Shown in pieces: positions 1 through 9,066 of a stretch of DNA of 64,000 bases. The stretch comes from CAG-390 sp045644325. GTDB taxonomy: Bacteria; Bacillota; Clostridia; Oscillospirales; CAG-272. A program made the translations under genes and the position numbers. Positions within the stretch are counted from its first letter, which is position 1; each line of letters opens with the position of its first letter. The DNA lies in NCBI GenBank assembly GCA_045644325.1, contig JAZRGT010000099.1, positions 1-64,000 of the forward strand, written 5' to 3'. The notes under the pieces are model-generated. The model was not told where the DNA came from and made no database searches. It saw nothing but the letters and a program-made list of their open reading frames with translations.

Positions 1-1979
1 TGGCTGAACATGCCGCCGTCGGGAAGATGCTTGAGAAGCCCAAGGCGGGTGTATTCGTTGAAGCTTGCGTTGAGAGCACCCGTAGTTTCATATTTAGGCA
101 TCTGCGGTGCAAAAACGTCGAATCCGATCTTAAACGCCGAAAGCGCGCGGCGAACGTCAAGGCTGTTGACCATACTTACACCGTCGATACCCGTCTTTGA
201 GAAATAGAGGAAGAAGGATCTTCCGCCTGCGGGGGATGTGTTGGTGCAATATTCCTTGATGACCGAAGGATCAAGCGCATCCTTGCCGAAGATGTATTCG
301 GAGATAGCTCTGACCTCTTTATCGTTCTTATCTGGATCGACAGGGTCGTATTCAAACGCCTTTGTCGGCAGAACACCTGTTGCGATAAATCGTCCGCCGG
401 CGTCGAAATAATCGCGCAAAACGCGCATACAAGCAAGAGAGGTAACTCTTTGCGCCGGAAGCACGACCACGCGGAAGCCGCCCGAGTCGTTCATATCCGC
501 AAGGCGAAGACGATCGTTTTCGGACTTTGCGCTTCTTGCAATAACGTCGGGGTGCAGAAGAGTCACGTCGTGACCCGCGCAGAGGCAGATGCTGTTGATG
601 ACGGACATATAATCAGCGTCAGAGGGGGTATCCGAATACTCAAAGCCCTCAATATCCGCACTATACATATTGACGCAGGAATGGAGATAGTAGATCGGGT
701 AGATCACGGCAATATCCGAGACCTGACGGCCGCCCTTGAGGCAGGTTCGCATAGCTGCGGTAAAGCGCAAAAGCCTTGAGGTCTGCTCGTGATTTGCCGC
801 GTTGGGCGCGGGCAGATGGAGAGCGGGAAGGTTTGCTCCTCTTGCAAATGCGTGAGCGGCATCGCGCATCATTATATCAAAGCTGTTTTCCTTGTAGTTC
901 TTATAAAGCTCAACGAAAATATCGTTCTTTGCACGGCCGAAAGCGGCTCCTGCTGCAAGCTTAACGGAGTTAATACCGTAAAGATAGCCGCGGTCGAGGA
1001 CTGCGCCGGGTGTTGCGGTATTATTGAGCATCGCGTCACCCATAATGGGAGAGCATTGGGTTGATTTTGATTCGGAAAGTGTGCCTATCATAGACAGTCC
1101 GTTCTCTTGAGCAAAACTCTCTGCGGCGGCGATATATCCTTCACGAAGCATACGGGCGCGGCAATCAGAGAAAAGTGCCTTAAATCGGGGCGCGTCCTTG
1201 CTGGTTGGTGTGAAGAGGTGGGGATAATAGGGGGCGGGATCGAAGCCATAGCGAGCCTCGAAGACCTCGTTGAAATCATCACTCCAATCATGGCGGTTGA
1301 TCGCCTTGAACGCGAGACCCGAGTAGTAAAGATGTGTTACCGTGGTTCCCATATAGCCTTCAAAAACATCGGCGAAGATTATGTATGCGGCGTTGATATA
1401 GGCATCCGACGATTCGCGCGAGAGGATATTCGGGCGGTTGCCGTCGTTATCGGGCAGAGAAACATACTGCACGATGCGCCAGTTTCCGCGTGGACATTTA
1501 TAAACGACTCTGTCGTCGTCAATGTATTCGCGAAGATCGATTGACTCGTCGCGCTCCTCGTTGTAGGCTACAACAGAAAGGAGTCTGCCGGGGAATATCT
1601 GCCAATTTACTGACTCATTCTGCTTGCAATAGTGGGTGTGGCGCACGAGCTTGCGCGAGCGGATCGTGTCCTCCCAGATTGCGTCCTCGGCAAGAACGAC
1701 GGTCTGCTCGATGCAATCCGCGAGTGTGAAAGCTACGGGGAGACCGTATTCCGCAGAAGCGGGCAGAAGTCTTGAATAGAATGTCTTGAACTGCTCGGTT
1801 CTTTCCTCGGGGGACAATTCATCGGAGATTATCGGCAACGGAATAAAGCCTCCCACGCCTGCTGCGGCGGAAAGCCTTACCTGCTTTCTGATCTCTTCTC
1901 CGCTCTGACCCGAATCGCGCCAGAAGACAAAGGGGCGGTATTTTTCTATTGTGCTCGGATTGCCGTTTTCACCGTACAT
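1..1979 (-). CDS. GH106-like glycoside hydrolase, 3' end outside window
   Basis: The frame stays open from an ATG at 1979 to the left edge, giving about 659 residues with no stop, so the C-terminus is missing. GAGGTGACGAA before the ATG supports this start. The N-terminus (RPFVFWRDSGQSGEEI, then AAGVGGF) and an internal segment GGRQVSDIAVIYP resemble the large alpha-L-rhamnosidase-like family GH106, where the barrel starts with a similar W/G-rich strand and a GG.hVADVAVLYP-type motif follows it. No signal peptide is visible, so a cytoplasmic enzyme acting on imported oligosaccharides is likely. The substrate is not shown by the sequence. A related glycoside hydrolase-like family is the main alternative. 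Confidence 0.6.
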   Translation of the reverse strand, partial: MYGENGNPSTIEKYRPFVFWRDSGQSGEEIRKQVRLSAAAGVGGFIPLPIISDELSPEERTEQFKTFYSRLLPASAEYGLPVAFTLADCIEQTVVLAEDAIWEDTIRSRKLVRHTHYCKQNESVNWQIFPGRLLSVVAYNEERDESIDLREYIDDDRVVYKCPRGNWRIVQYVSLPDNDGNRPNILSRESSDAYINAAYIIFADVFEGYMGTTVTHLYYSGLAFKAINRHDWSDDFNEVFEARYGFDPAPYYPHLFTPTSKDAPRFKALFSDCRARMLREGYIAAAESFAQENGLSMIGTLSESKSTQCSPIMGDAMLNNTATPGAVLDRGYLYGINSVKLAAGAAFGRAKNDIFVELYKNYKENSFDIMMRDAAHAFARGANLPALHLPAPNAANHEQTSRLLRFTAAMRTCLKGGRQVSDIAVIYPIYYLHSCVNMYSADIEGFEYSDTPSDADYMSVINSICLCAGHDVTLLHPDVIARSAKSENDRLRLADMNDSGGFRVVVLPAQRVTSLACMRVLRDYFDAGGRFIATGVLPTKAFEYDPVDPDKNDKEVRAISEYIFGKDALDPSVIKEYCTNTSPAGGRSFFLYFSKTGIDGVSMVNSLDVRRALSAFKIGFDVFAPQMPKYETTGALNASFNEYTRLGLLKHLPDGGMFS

Positions 1980-2009
1980 TTCGTCACCTCGGAATAGTTT
2001 TCTATGTTA

Positions 2010-2038
2010 ATTATATCACAAAGCCGAAGGAAAGTAAA
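2010..2038 (-). promoter_or_regulatory. promoter of the GH106-like gene
   Basis: On the minus strand TTTACT (2033-2038) and TATAAT (2010-2015) are separated by 17 bases, about 30 bases before the start codon. This is a consensus match only. Confidence 0.55.
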
Positions 2039-2046
2039 TATTTCTC

Positions 2047-2075
2047 TTGCAGATTTTATTTTTTTGTGATATAAT
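2047..2075 (+). promoter_or_regulatory. promoter of the SDR-acetyltransferase pair
   Basis: TATAAT at 2070-2075 lies 17 bases after a weak TTGCAG box (2047-2052) and 27 bases before the SDR start. It is divergent from the GH106-like promoter. Confidence 0.45.
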
Positions 2076-2102
2076 TCATATAGAAAAACACCGAGGTGGA
2101 TC

Positions 2103-2822
2103 ATGAACAAAAGAGTTTTGATAAGCGGCGGCGCGCGCGGGATCGGCGCGGCGACAGTTAAATATTTTGCAGAGCAAGGCGACCGTGTTGCCTTTATATA
2201 TCACAAAGCCGACGAGAAAGCCCGTGAGATCGCGAACAGCACCGGCGCCTTCCCGATCAAAGCAGACGTTTCGGACGCGCAGAGCGCAAAATCAGCGTTC
2301 TTAGAGGCTGCCAATCAGCTTGGAGGCATTGATATTCTCATAAACTGCGCAGGAATTGCCGATTTTTCGCTCTTTACCGATATTTCGGACGACGCTTGGC
2401 GGCGTATGATCGATACAAATCTTTCATCCGCGTTTACCCTCTCGCGCGAGGCAGCAAAGATTATGGTATCGCAGAAGAGCGGTAAAATCATTAACGTAGG
2501 TTCGGTTTGGGGACGTATGGGCGCGTCATGCGAGGTTCATTATTCTGCATCGAAGGCGGGACTTCGCGGATTGACGCAGGCACTTGCAAAGGAGCTCGGA
2601 CCTTCGGGCATCACCGTCAATTGCGTTGAACCCGGAGTCATTGACACGGATATGAATTCGATGCTTGACGATACGGCTATGAAGGAGCTGGCTGAAGCTA
2701 CTCCTCTTTGCAGGATCGGCAAGGCAGAGGAGGTTGCCGCGGTTATCGGATTTTTGGCTTCGGACGATGCCTCGTTTATTACCGGTGCTTGCATTCCCGT
2801 GGATGGTGGATTTCCTGTATAA
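2103..2822 (+). CDS. SDR-family oxidoreductase, FabG-like
   Basis: This is a 239-residue classical short-chain dehydrogenase/reductase that reduces or oxidises a carbonyl/alcohol using NAD(P)H. The Rossmann glycine motif GGARGIG is at residues 9-15, NCAG at 81-84, catalytic Ser134, and the YxxxK pair Tyr147/Lys151. The length matches FabG (3-oxoacyl-ACP reductase). However, no fatty-acid synthesis genes are nearby, and the gene sits alone with an acetyltransferase homologue 14 bases downstream, so a substrate-specific SDR is as likely as FabG itself. GAGGTGGATC precedes the ATG. The cofactor and substrate cannot be read from the sequence. Confidence 0.88.
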   Translation: MNKRVLISGGARGIGAATVKYFAEQGDRVAFIYHKADEKAREIANSTGAFPIKADVSDAQSAKSAFLEAANQLGGIDILINCAGIADFSLFTDISDDAWRRMIDTNLSSAFTLSREAAKIMVSQKSGKIINVGSVWGRMGASCEVHYSASKAGLRGLTQALAKELGPSGITVNCVEPGVIDTDMNSMLDDTAMKELAEATPLCRIGKAEEVAAVIGFLASDDASFITGACIPVDGGFPV

Positions 2823-2836
2823 TCCGGAGGTTTGCA

Positions 2837-3610
2837 ATGCTGACACGAGCAGATATTCATATTTTTTTGAAACAGATCGGAATTAAGCCTGATGATACCG
2901 TTTTGGTTCACACCTCTATGCGCTCTCTCGGTGAGGTTGAGGGCGGTTGCGATGGACTGATAGATGCTTTCACCTCGTATCTTAACGAGGGACTGTTTTT
3001 AGTACCGACACACACTTGGAGCAACGTTGGCAAAAGCCAACCGATATATGACGTTTCAACCACAGAGCCTTGCATAGGCGCACTTCCGACTGTTGCGGCT
3101 TTCAGAAAAGACGGCGTACGTTCGTTACACCCGACTCACTCGGTATCGGCATTCGGTAAGCGCGCGGCAGAGTTTGTCAAAGGTGAAGAGCTTGCCACTT
3201 CCCCTTGCTTCGAGGGCGGAGTTTGGCGCAGGCTTTTCGACGAAAGAGCAAAGATCCTTTTGATCGGCGTGGGACTCAATCGAAACACCTTCATTCACGC
3301 CATTGACGAAATGATCGATCTGCCAAATCGTCTTGCGCCGCCAATTGATTTGACGGTCATTGATTATGACGGATGCCATTACTCATTAAATTATCAAAAG
3401 CACGGTCAAACGGGTTCCGAAAACTTTGAAAATTACAGAAAACCGCTCCAGGCGCTTGGAGCTTTGAAAAATGACAAGCTCGGGAATGCTACGATAGGGA
3501 TATTTGATGCTGTACACGGAACAGAGGTTATAAGTATGCTTTGGGAGAAGACTGATTACAATCTGTGCGAAGAACTGAGGGATATTCCGGAAGAATACTA
3601 TTGCTTATAA
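2837..3610 (+). CDS. AAC(3)-family N-acetyltransferase
   Basis: The 257-residue protein belongs to the antibiotic_NAT family (aminoglycoside 3-N-acetyltransferase, YokD, FrbF), which moves acetyl from acetyl-CoA to an amine. Recognisable parts are VLVHTSMRSLG near residue 20, the VPTHTWS segment, RSLHPTHSVSAFG around residue 100, and GVGLNRNTFIHAIDE. The open frame extends further upstream inside the SDR gene, but CCGGAGGTTTGCA right before the ATG at 2837 fixes the start. It forms an operon with the SDR gene. Many chromosomal members do not confer resistance, so the true substrate is open. Confidence 0.82.
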   Translation: MLTRADIHIFLKQIGIKPDDTVLVHTSMRSLGEVEGGCDGLIDAFTSYLNEGLFLVPTHTWSNVGKSQPIYDVSTTEPCIGALPTVAAFRKDGVRSLHPTHSVSAFGKRAAEFVKGEELATSPCFEGGVWRRLFDERAKILLIGVGLNRNTFIHAIDEMIDLPNRLAPPIDLTVIDYDGCHYSLNYQKHGQTGSENFENYRKPLQALGALKNDKLGNATIGIFDAVHGTEVISMLWEKTDYNLCEELRDIPEEYYCL

Positions 3611-3642
3611 AATAGAGGAAGCCTACTCGCTTCCCCTATTTT
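3609..3642. terminator. bidirectional terminator
   Basis: A 14-base inverted repeat with one mismatch (AAAATAGAGGAAGC and its partner) has a 6-base loop and A/T tails on both sides. It sits between two convergent genes. Confidence 0.8.
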
Positions 3643-4793
3643 CATTTTGCATCAGCCATTTTATGAGCTCGTTCAAGCAATTCAATATATCTTTTATCCT
3701 CAAGTACGGAGTCAAACCACGGCCAGTTTGTCATTGCGTGCAAAATGTCTTTTGAATTTTGCCAAAAAAGCCAAAGGTAGGGAGTCCAGACTTTCGTTCC
3801 ATTCTCGAAAAATATATTGACTTCACAATTCTTCTCCATCTTTGATATTTTGACATTCTCAAAAAGCGCGGGATTTCCTACATCCATTTTTGCTCCGTTA
3901 GGTATTCTCTGCCAAACGTCAAACAGCTCAAAAGCCCTCTCGAGATAAGCGTATCCTTCATCAAGATCTCCCGCCCCAATCAGTGCTCCTGCCACTTTCA
4001 AACATAGATCGGCATAGCATCCGCTCCAAGCCTCGGGTATCCCACCGTCATTCGAAATACATTCGATTATTCTCATTCTGTATTTCATCAGCGTGGCCGT
4101 TCTCCGCGGATCTTCAAATAACATATAATTGTCTTTCTCATAATACCGCATATATTCGCGTCCCAAGAAATGCATCAAGCTCAAAAGATTGTTTGCTGTG
4201 TTATGATTTTTGTATTCTTCTTGTTTTTCTCTCTGCCAAAAGCGTTCTTCGATGCGCTCATTCTGGCAGGAAGAATAAAACTGTTCGCTCTTATACTTCC
4301 ATTTTTCCCATTCTTCGTCGGGGCAGACAATACTCATACATTCTCTTGCATTTTGGCGCGCATATTCCCAAGTGCATTCTGACAGTATCTTTTCACAAGC
4401 TTCTTTGAGCAGCGGATAATCCTTAGACCAGCATTTTTTGTTTCGCAAAATGGCCAATGCAAGAGATTCACAAACTGTAAAGTCTGCTGGATATTTCTTG
4501 TAATACTCTTTTGACAAAGACAACTGCTCGGCAGGATTAGATTTATTGAATCTTTCCATAAAGCTTTCGACCTCGCTTTGTCGGCTCACCTCATCATTTC
4601 CAATAAGCTCATCGACTGTAATCTTGAAGTAATTCGCAATTCTCGGCAGAAGCGTTATATCGGGATAACCACCACGTTCCCAATTCGATACGGCTTGGGC
4701 AGAAACATCGAGAGCTCGGGCAAGCTCATCTTGAGTCAATTTCAGTTTTCTTCTTTCGCGGAGAATTACTTCTCCAATTTTCAAATCAGCCAT
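3642..4793 (-). CDS. XRE-family regulator with long C-terminal domain
   Basis: The 383-residue protein has a Cro/C1 helix-turn-helix at residues 1-60 (LKLTQDELARALDVSAQAVSNWERG). The remaining 320 residues are helical, tetratricopeptide-like and rich in Trp, Tyr and Glu. This layout is common in clostridial XRE regulators whose C-terminal part senses a peptide or partner protein. An upstream ATG at 4805 has no ribosome site, while GGAGATTAAT precedes the ATG at 4793, so I use 4793. It converges on the SDR/acetyltransferase pair and ends at a shared terminator. The target genes are unknown. Confidence 0.83.
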   Translation of the reverse strand: MADLKIGEVILRERRKLKLTQDELARALDVSAQAVSNWERGGYPDITLLPRIANYFKITVDELIGNDEVSRQSEVESFMERFNKSNPAEQLSLSKEYYKKYPADFTVCESLALAILRNKKCWSKDYPLLKEACEKILSECTWEYARQNARECMSIVCPDEEWEKWKYKSEQFYSSCQNERIEERFWQREKQEEYKNHNTANNLLSLMHFLGREYMRYYEKDNYMLFEDPRRTATLMKYRMRIIECISNDGGIPEAWSGCYADLCLKVAGALIGAGDLDEGYAYLERAFELFDVWQRIPNGAKMDVGNPALFENVKISKMEKNCEVNIFFENGTKVWTPYLWLFWQNSKDILHAMTNWPWFDSVLEDKRYIELLERAHKMADAK

Positions 4794-4838
4794 ATTAATC
4801 TCCATTGATATTTATTCTGGGAGTGCACATCTTCCTCT

Positions 4839-4883
4839 ATTATAATACCATATTTCACAAAAGAAATCAATAACGTCGTTATT
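4839..4883 (-). promoter_or_regulatory. -10 box and palindrome upstream of the XRE gene
   Basis: TATAAT (minus strand, 4839-4844) lies 45 bases before the start. At 4869-4883 is a perfect 15-base palindrome, AATAACGTCGTTATT, in the -35 region, a position that suits an operator for the regulator itself. No good -35 box was found at 17 bases. Confidence 0.4.
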
Positions 4884-4940
4884 TATCCAACTCAAACGAT
4901 ATTTGAAATTTTCAAGCACAATTTTATTTCAATAACAAAC

Positions 4941-4967
4941 AAACGGACACCGCGCGGGTGTCCGTTT
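4941..4967 (-). terminator. terminator after pheT
   Basis: An 11-base perfect stem (AAACGGACACC/GGTGTCCGTTT) with a 5-base loop is followed on the minus strand by TTTGTTTGTT. Confidence 0.85.
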
Positions 4968-4987
4968 TGCATTATATTTAATTATAA

Positions 4988-7348
4988 TTACGACTTAAGC
5001 GCGATTCCCTTTTCTGCGAGGTCTGCGATTACCTTGTCGGCGATCGCCATGACTTCGTCGCGGGTGAGGGTTCTGGTCTTGTCCGCGAAGGTGATGCGGA
5101 CGGTGACGGACTTGCCGGATTCATCGGCATATCTATCGGTGACCTTGATATCCTTGACGAGTGCGCCGCCGTGTGCCTTGACAGACTCGCCGATGGGGGC
5201 GTAGATCTCGGTCATAAAGGTGAGGTCGATGTCCATTTCGGGATACTTGGAAGGCTCATCGTAAACGAGAGCGAGCTTATCGCAATTTGCGAAAGCCGAA
5301 ACGTCGATCTCGGCATAAACAATGGATGCCTTCTTATCAATCTTCTTGGATACGGTGGGATAAACGATGCCGATCTCACCAATCTCGGTATCGCCGCAGT
5401 AAACAGCGTTGAGGTTTCTGGGATGCTGATAAGAATGAGTTGCTTCCTTCTTTACGAACTTAACGGGAGCGTGCTTGATGTCATCGGCAAGAACTGCAAT
5501 GATGTTGCAGAGTTTACCGTAGACGGTTTCCATGCTCTCGGTCTTGGAATAGAGGGTGATAGCGAGCTTCTTCTTTTCGTTACAGAGGCCGTTATCCTTG
5601 AGTCCGTCAACAACGCAACCTACCTCAAATACGCCGAATTCGGGCGCATAAGCGGTGTTGTACTTCACCTGGCAAAGCTGGGTGGGAATGATGGTCTTGC
5701 GGAGAGTTTCGATATTGGGATTAGCTGCGCCCGCGATCTTGACGTTATCCTCAACCTCAATGCCAAGCTCCTTGTACTCATCGTTGTAAGTCCAGATATA
5801 GGAATGAAGCTCGTGGCAGGAGAATCTCTTAACGAGAAGATCCTTGATCTGCTCCTCAACGCTCTTCTTGATATCCGCACGGATGGGATAAGAGGGAGCG
5901 TAAACGGTGTTGATAGCGAAGTTATCGTAGCCGTAGATACGGGTGATCTCCTCGATGATGTCAGCCTTCATGGTTACGTCCTTGGTGCATCTCCAGGAAG
6001 GAACGGTTACGGTGAAGGTAGTGCCTTCAAGAGAAATGCCGAAGCCGAGTGCGGAGAGAGTGGTAAGGATGTGCTCGTCCGAGATCTCGATGCCGGTATA
6101 GCGGTTAACGAAGGATCTGTCGAAGGAGAAGGTGATGGTGGGATACTTATACGCCTGCTCGTCGGTAAGAGAGGAAACGACCTTTGCATCGGGGTCTGCA
6201 TCCTGCATGATCTTGACGAAGCGAGCAACTGCGGTGGGAGTCATCTCGGGATCAAGGCACTTCTCGTAACGCTGGGAAGCGTCGGTTCTGTGCGCAAGAC
6301 GAACGGTGGTCTTACGAACCGAAACAGCATCAAAAGTAGCGCACTCGAGAGTGAGCTTGGTGGTGTCCTCAACGATCTCGGAATCAAGTCCGCCCATAAC
6401 GCCCGCGATGCAAACGGGAATATCACCGTTGCAGATCATGAGCATATCTTCGTCGATGTTACGCTCAACGCCGTCGAGGGTCTTGAATGTGAACTTGTGG
6501 TCGTATCTCTTGATGCGGAGCTTTTCAACCTTGCGCGAGTCAAATGCGTGCATGGGCTGTCCCATCTCGAGCATAATGTAGTTGGTAATATCGGTAAGGA
6601 AGTTGATGGAGCGCATACCGCAGTAGTAGAGGCGGATACGCATATTTACGGGGCTTACTCTGCGGGTGATATTCTCAACCTGGAGGCAGGAATATCTCTG
6701 GCAGAGGGAATCCTCGATCTTCATATCAACCGCGGGAAGATCTGCATACTTATTGAGATCTGCGCAATCAAGGGGCTTGAGTTCTCTGCCAGCGATAGCG
6801 GCGAACTCGCGCGCGATGCCGTAATGACCCCAAAGGTCGGGGCGGTTGGTGAGCGACTTGTTATCAACCTCGAAGATGATATCGTCGATGTCAAAGAGGG
6901 TCTTGATATCGGTACCTACAGCGAAAGCGGGATCAAGGATCATAAGACCGTCGTTGTTGTCGCTGATGCCGAGCTCCTTCTCGGAACAGCACATACCGTT
7001 GGAGGTGAAGCCTGCGAGCTTACGGGGAGCGATGGTGATGTCACCGATCTGCGCGCCGAGCTTTGCAAAAGGAACCTTGAGTCCAACAGCAACGTTGGGA
7101 GCGCCGCAAACGACGTCAACAAGCTCAGCCTCGCCGATATCAACCTTGAGAAGATGAAGCTTCTTCGATTCGGGATGCTCCTCGACGGACTTGATCTCTG
7201 CAACAACGATGCCGGAGAGGTCACTGCCCTTCATAAATATTTCGTTTTCTACCTCTGCGGTAGAGAGAGAGAATCTGTGGATGAGCGAAAGCTTGTCAAG
7301 ACCGGAAAGGTCAACGTAATCGCATATCCAATTCATAGATAAAAACAT
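4988..7348 (-). CDS. pheT: phenylalanine--tRNA ligase beta subunit
   Basis: At 786 residues this is the usual length for bacterial PheT, which forms an alpha2beta2 complex with PheS and charges tRNA-Phe. The order matches the family: an N-terminal OB-fold tRNA-binding domain (about residues 40-150, with VVAEIKSVEEHPESKKLHLLK split by family spacing), the B3/4 editing domain with YVDLSGLDK before it, the B5 domain (YKYPTITFSFDR region), and a C-terminal anticodon-binding FDX-ACB domain ending in ITFADKTRTLTRDE. It follows pheS with an 18-base gap and is last in a four-gene operon. AAAGGACGGAAAG precedes the ATG. Confidence 0.97.
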   Translation of the reverse strand: MFLSMNWICDYVDLSGLDKLSLIHRFSLSTAEVENEIFMKGSDLSGIVVAEIKSVEEHPESKKLHLLKVDIGEAELVDVVCGAPNVAVGLKVPFAKLGAQIGDITIAPRKLAGFTSNGMCCSEKELGISDNNDGLMILDPAFAVGTDIKTLFDIDDIIFEVDNKSLTNRPDLWGHYGIAREFAAIAGRELKPLDCADLNKYADLPAVDMKIEDSLCQRYSCLQVENITRRVSPVNMRIRLYYCGMRSINFLTDITNYIMLEMGQPMHAFDSRKVEKLRIKRYDHKFTFKTLDGVERNIDEDMLMICNGDIPVCIAGVMGGLDSEIVEDTTKLTLECATFDAVSVRKTTVRLAHRTDASQRYEKCLDPEMTPTAVARFVKIMQDADPDAKVVSSLTDEQAYKYPTITFSFDRSFVNRYTGIEISDEHILTTLSALGFGISLEGTTFTVTVPSWRCTKDVTMKADIIEEITRIYGYDNFAINTVYAPSYPIRADIKKSVEEQIKDLLVKRFSCHELHSYIWTYNDEYKELGIEVEDNVKIAGAANPNIETLRKTIIPTQLCQVKYNTAYAPEFGVFEVGCVVDGLKDNGLCNEKKKLAITLYSKTESMETVYGKLCNIIAVLADDIKHAPVKFVKKEATHSYQHPRNLNAVYCGDTEIGEIGIVYPTVSKKIDKKASIVYAEIDVSAFANCDKLALVYDEPSKYPEMDIDLTFMTEIYAPIGESVKAHGGALVKDIKVTDRYADESGKSVTVRITFADKTRTLTRDEVMAIADKVIADLAEKGIALKS

Positions 7349-7366
7349 TTTTCTTTCCGTCCTTTC

Positions 7367-8419
7367 TTATTTGTCTTCCTTGAACTGCGAGAGAACCTTA
7401 AGGCTTCCGCTGTTGAGGTCTCTGATATCCTTAACGCCGTAGCGCATCATTGCAAGTCTGGTAAGACCGAGACCGAATGCAAAGCCGGTATATTCCTCGG
7501 GATCGATTCCGCCCGCCTTGAGTACCTCGGGGTGGATCATACCGCAGGGGCAAAGCTCAAGCCAACCGCTGTGCTTGCAAGAGGGGCAGCCCTCTCCGCC
7601 GCAAATAGCGCAGGAAATGTCAAGCTCAAATCCGGGCTCGACAAAGGGGAAGAATCCGGGACGGAGACGTACCTTTACGTCACGCTTGAAGACCTCGGAG
7701 AGCATCGTCTTCATAAAGAAGATAAGGTTGGAGATAGAGATATTCTTATCAACCATTACGCCTTCCATCTGGAAGAAGGTGTTTTCGTGACAAGCATCGG
7801 TCGCCTCGTTTCTGAAGCAACGGCCGGGAAAGATAGCCTTGATCGGCACGCCGTTGTTTACGAGGTCGTCGCGGTACTTCTTATAGATAGCATTCTGAGC
7901 GGCACTGGTGTGTGTCTTGAGAAGCTGACCGTTGGTGAGGTAATAGGTATCCTGCATATCGCGCGCGGGATGGTGCTTGGGAATATTGAGAGCCTCGAAG
8001 CACTCGTAGTCGCTTACGATCTCGGCATAGTCCTCAACGTGGAAGCCCATCGACTTGAAGATGGTCTCGCACTCGCGCTGAACGAGGGTGATGGGGTGGA
8101 AGGAACCGCGGTCGAGTACTGCGGGCATCGAAACGTCAAACTCGGGCATAGAAGCGACCTCGCGCTCAAGCTCTGCACGGCGGAGCTCCTCGCCCTTTTC
8201 GGTAATAGCCTGAGCAAGCTCGTTCTTAAGAACGTTGACCTCCTGACCGAAGGTCTTCTTCTCTTCGGGGCTCATATCCTTCATGGATTTGAGAAGCTCT
8301 GTCACGCTTCCCTTCTTACCGAGAAAATCAACACGGATCTCCTCGAGCGTCTGCATAGAGTCTGCGGCTGCAAGCTTTGCCGCAAATTCCTGCTTCAGTT
8401 CTGCAATGTTCTGTGACAT
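7367..8419 (-). CDS. pheS: phenylalanine--tRNA ligase alpha subunit
   Basis: The 350-residue catalytic subunit attaches phenylalanine to tRNA-Phe. An N-terminal coiled-coil arm (residues 1-85) is followed by class II synthetase motifs: motif 1 around HPITLVQRE, motif 2 FPGRCFRNEATDACHE with the conserved FFQMEG, and motif 3 GFAFGLGLTRLAMMRYG. A Cys cluster (CAICGGEGCPSCKHSGW) lies between motifs 2 and 3, as seen in many PheS proteins of this branch. AAAGGACAAATAAA precedes the ATG. No T-box was found in front of the operon. Confidence 0.97.
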   Translation of the reverse strand: MSQNIAELKQEFAAKLAAADSMQTLEEIRVDFLGKKGSVTELLKSMKDMSPEEKKTFGQEVNVLKNELAQAITEKGEELRRAELEREVASMPEFDVSMPAVLDRGSFHPITLVQRECETIFKSMGFHVEDYAEIVSDYECFEALNIPKHHPARDMQDTYYLTNGQLLKTHTSAAQNAIYKKYRDDLVNNGVPIKAIFPGRCFRNEATDACHENTFFQMEGVMVDKNISISNLIFFMKTMLSEVFKRDVKVRLRPGFFPFVEPGFELDISCAICGGEGCPSCKHSGWLELCPCGMIHPEVLKAGGIDPEEYTGFAFGLGLTRLAMMRYGVKDIRDLNSGSLKVLSQFKEDK

Positions 8420-8443
8420 TTTATTTGTCCTTTCAATTTATAA

Positions 8444-9061
8444 TCAGATAATATTTTTAAGTTCAAGAAGATTCTCGATTCGGTAATCAACGTCGGAAGC
8501 GTCGTAGTAATGCTCGGGATCAAAAAGGCAACCCTTCATTCCTGCGTTTCGTCCGCAATCGGTATCGATATCGCGGTCGCCTATCATAATGCAATCGTTT
8601 TTGTCAAGTCCGTGCTTCGCGCAGAGGTAATTGAGCGCGTCGGGAGCAGGCTTGGTCGGGAAGGACATAGTCGAGTCGATTATATCCTCAAAGCAATCTG
8701 CAATTCCCCACTTCTCGAGAAGGATCTTTACGATCGTGCCCGAATGGGTGTAGAGATAGTTCTTATGTCCCTGTGCCATAGCATAGCGAAGGATTTCCTC
8801 TGCCTCCGGATAGGGCTTCTGGATCTCAAGTGCCAGCTCGTCGTGAACAACGTGGAATTCTTTTCTGAGAACGGAATAGTCTTCTTCAAAGTCGGCGTTT
8901 TTGAGCGCGTGACCGACAGAGACCTTAAGGTTATCGTATACGGTCTCATAATCCGCTTCAACACCGCGGCTTCTGAGCATTTGAAGCACGGTCTCAGTAA
9001 AGCAAGGATAAGTATCCGAAAGAGTTCCGTCAAAATCGTAGATAAGATGCTTGTAATTCAT
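8444..9061 (-). CDS. HAD-superfamily phosphatase, phosphoglycolate phosphatase-like
   Basis: The 205-residue haloacid dehalogenase-like hydrolase has motif I DFDGTLSDT (residues 9-17), a small helical cap, the motif II threonine in YLYTHSG, and motif III/IV MIGDRDIDTDCGRNAG. The order and size match the Gph/PGP branch that removes phosphate from small metabolites such as phosphoglycolate. It lies between a membrane protein and pheS in one transcription unit, which may reflect co-expression with translation rather than a shared pathway. The natural substrate cannot be named from sequence. Confidence 0.85.
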   Translation of the reverse strand: MNYKHLIYDFDGTLSDTYPCFTETVLQMLRSRGVEADYETVYDNLKVSVGHALKNADFEEDYSVLRKEFHVVHDELALEIQKPYPEAEEILRYAMAQGHKNYLYTHSGTIVKILLEKWGIADCFEDIIDSTMSFPTKPAPDALNYLCAKHGLDKNDCIMIGDRDIDTDCGRNAGMKGCLFDPEHYYDASDVDYRIENLLELKNII

Positions 9062-9066
9062 TCTTT

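Noticed and set aside
5171..7342. Long open frame on the plus strand opposite pheT (723 residues)
   Set aside because: It is a shadow of pheT caused by codon bias. It has no ribosome site, its composition is unlike a real protein, and pheT is certain.
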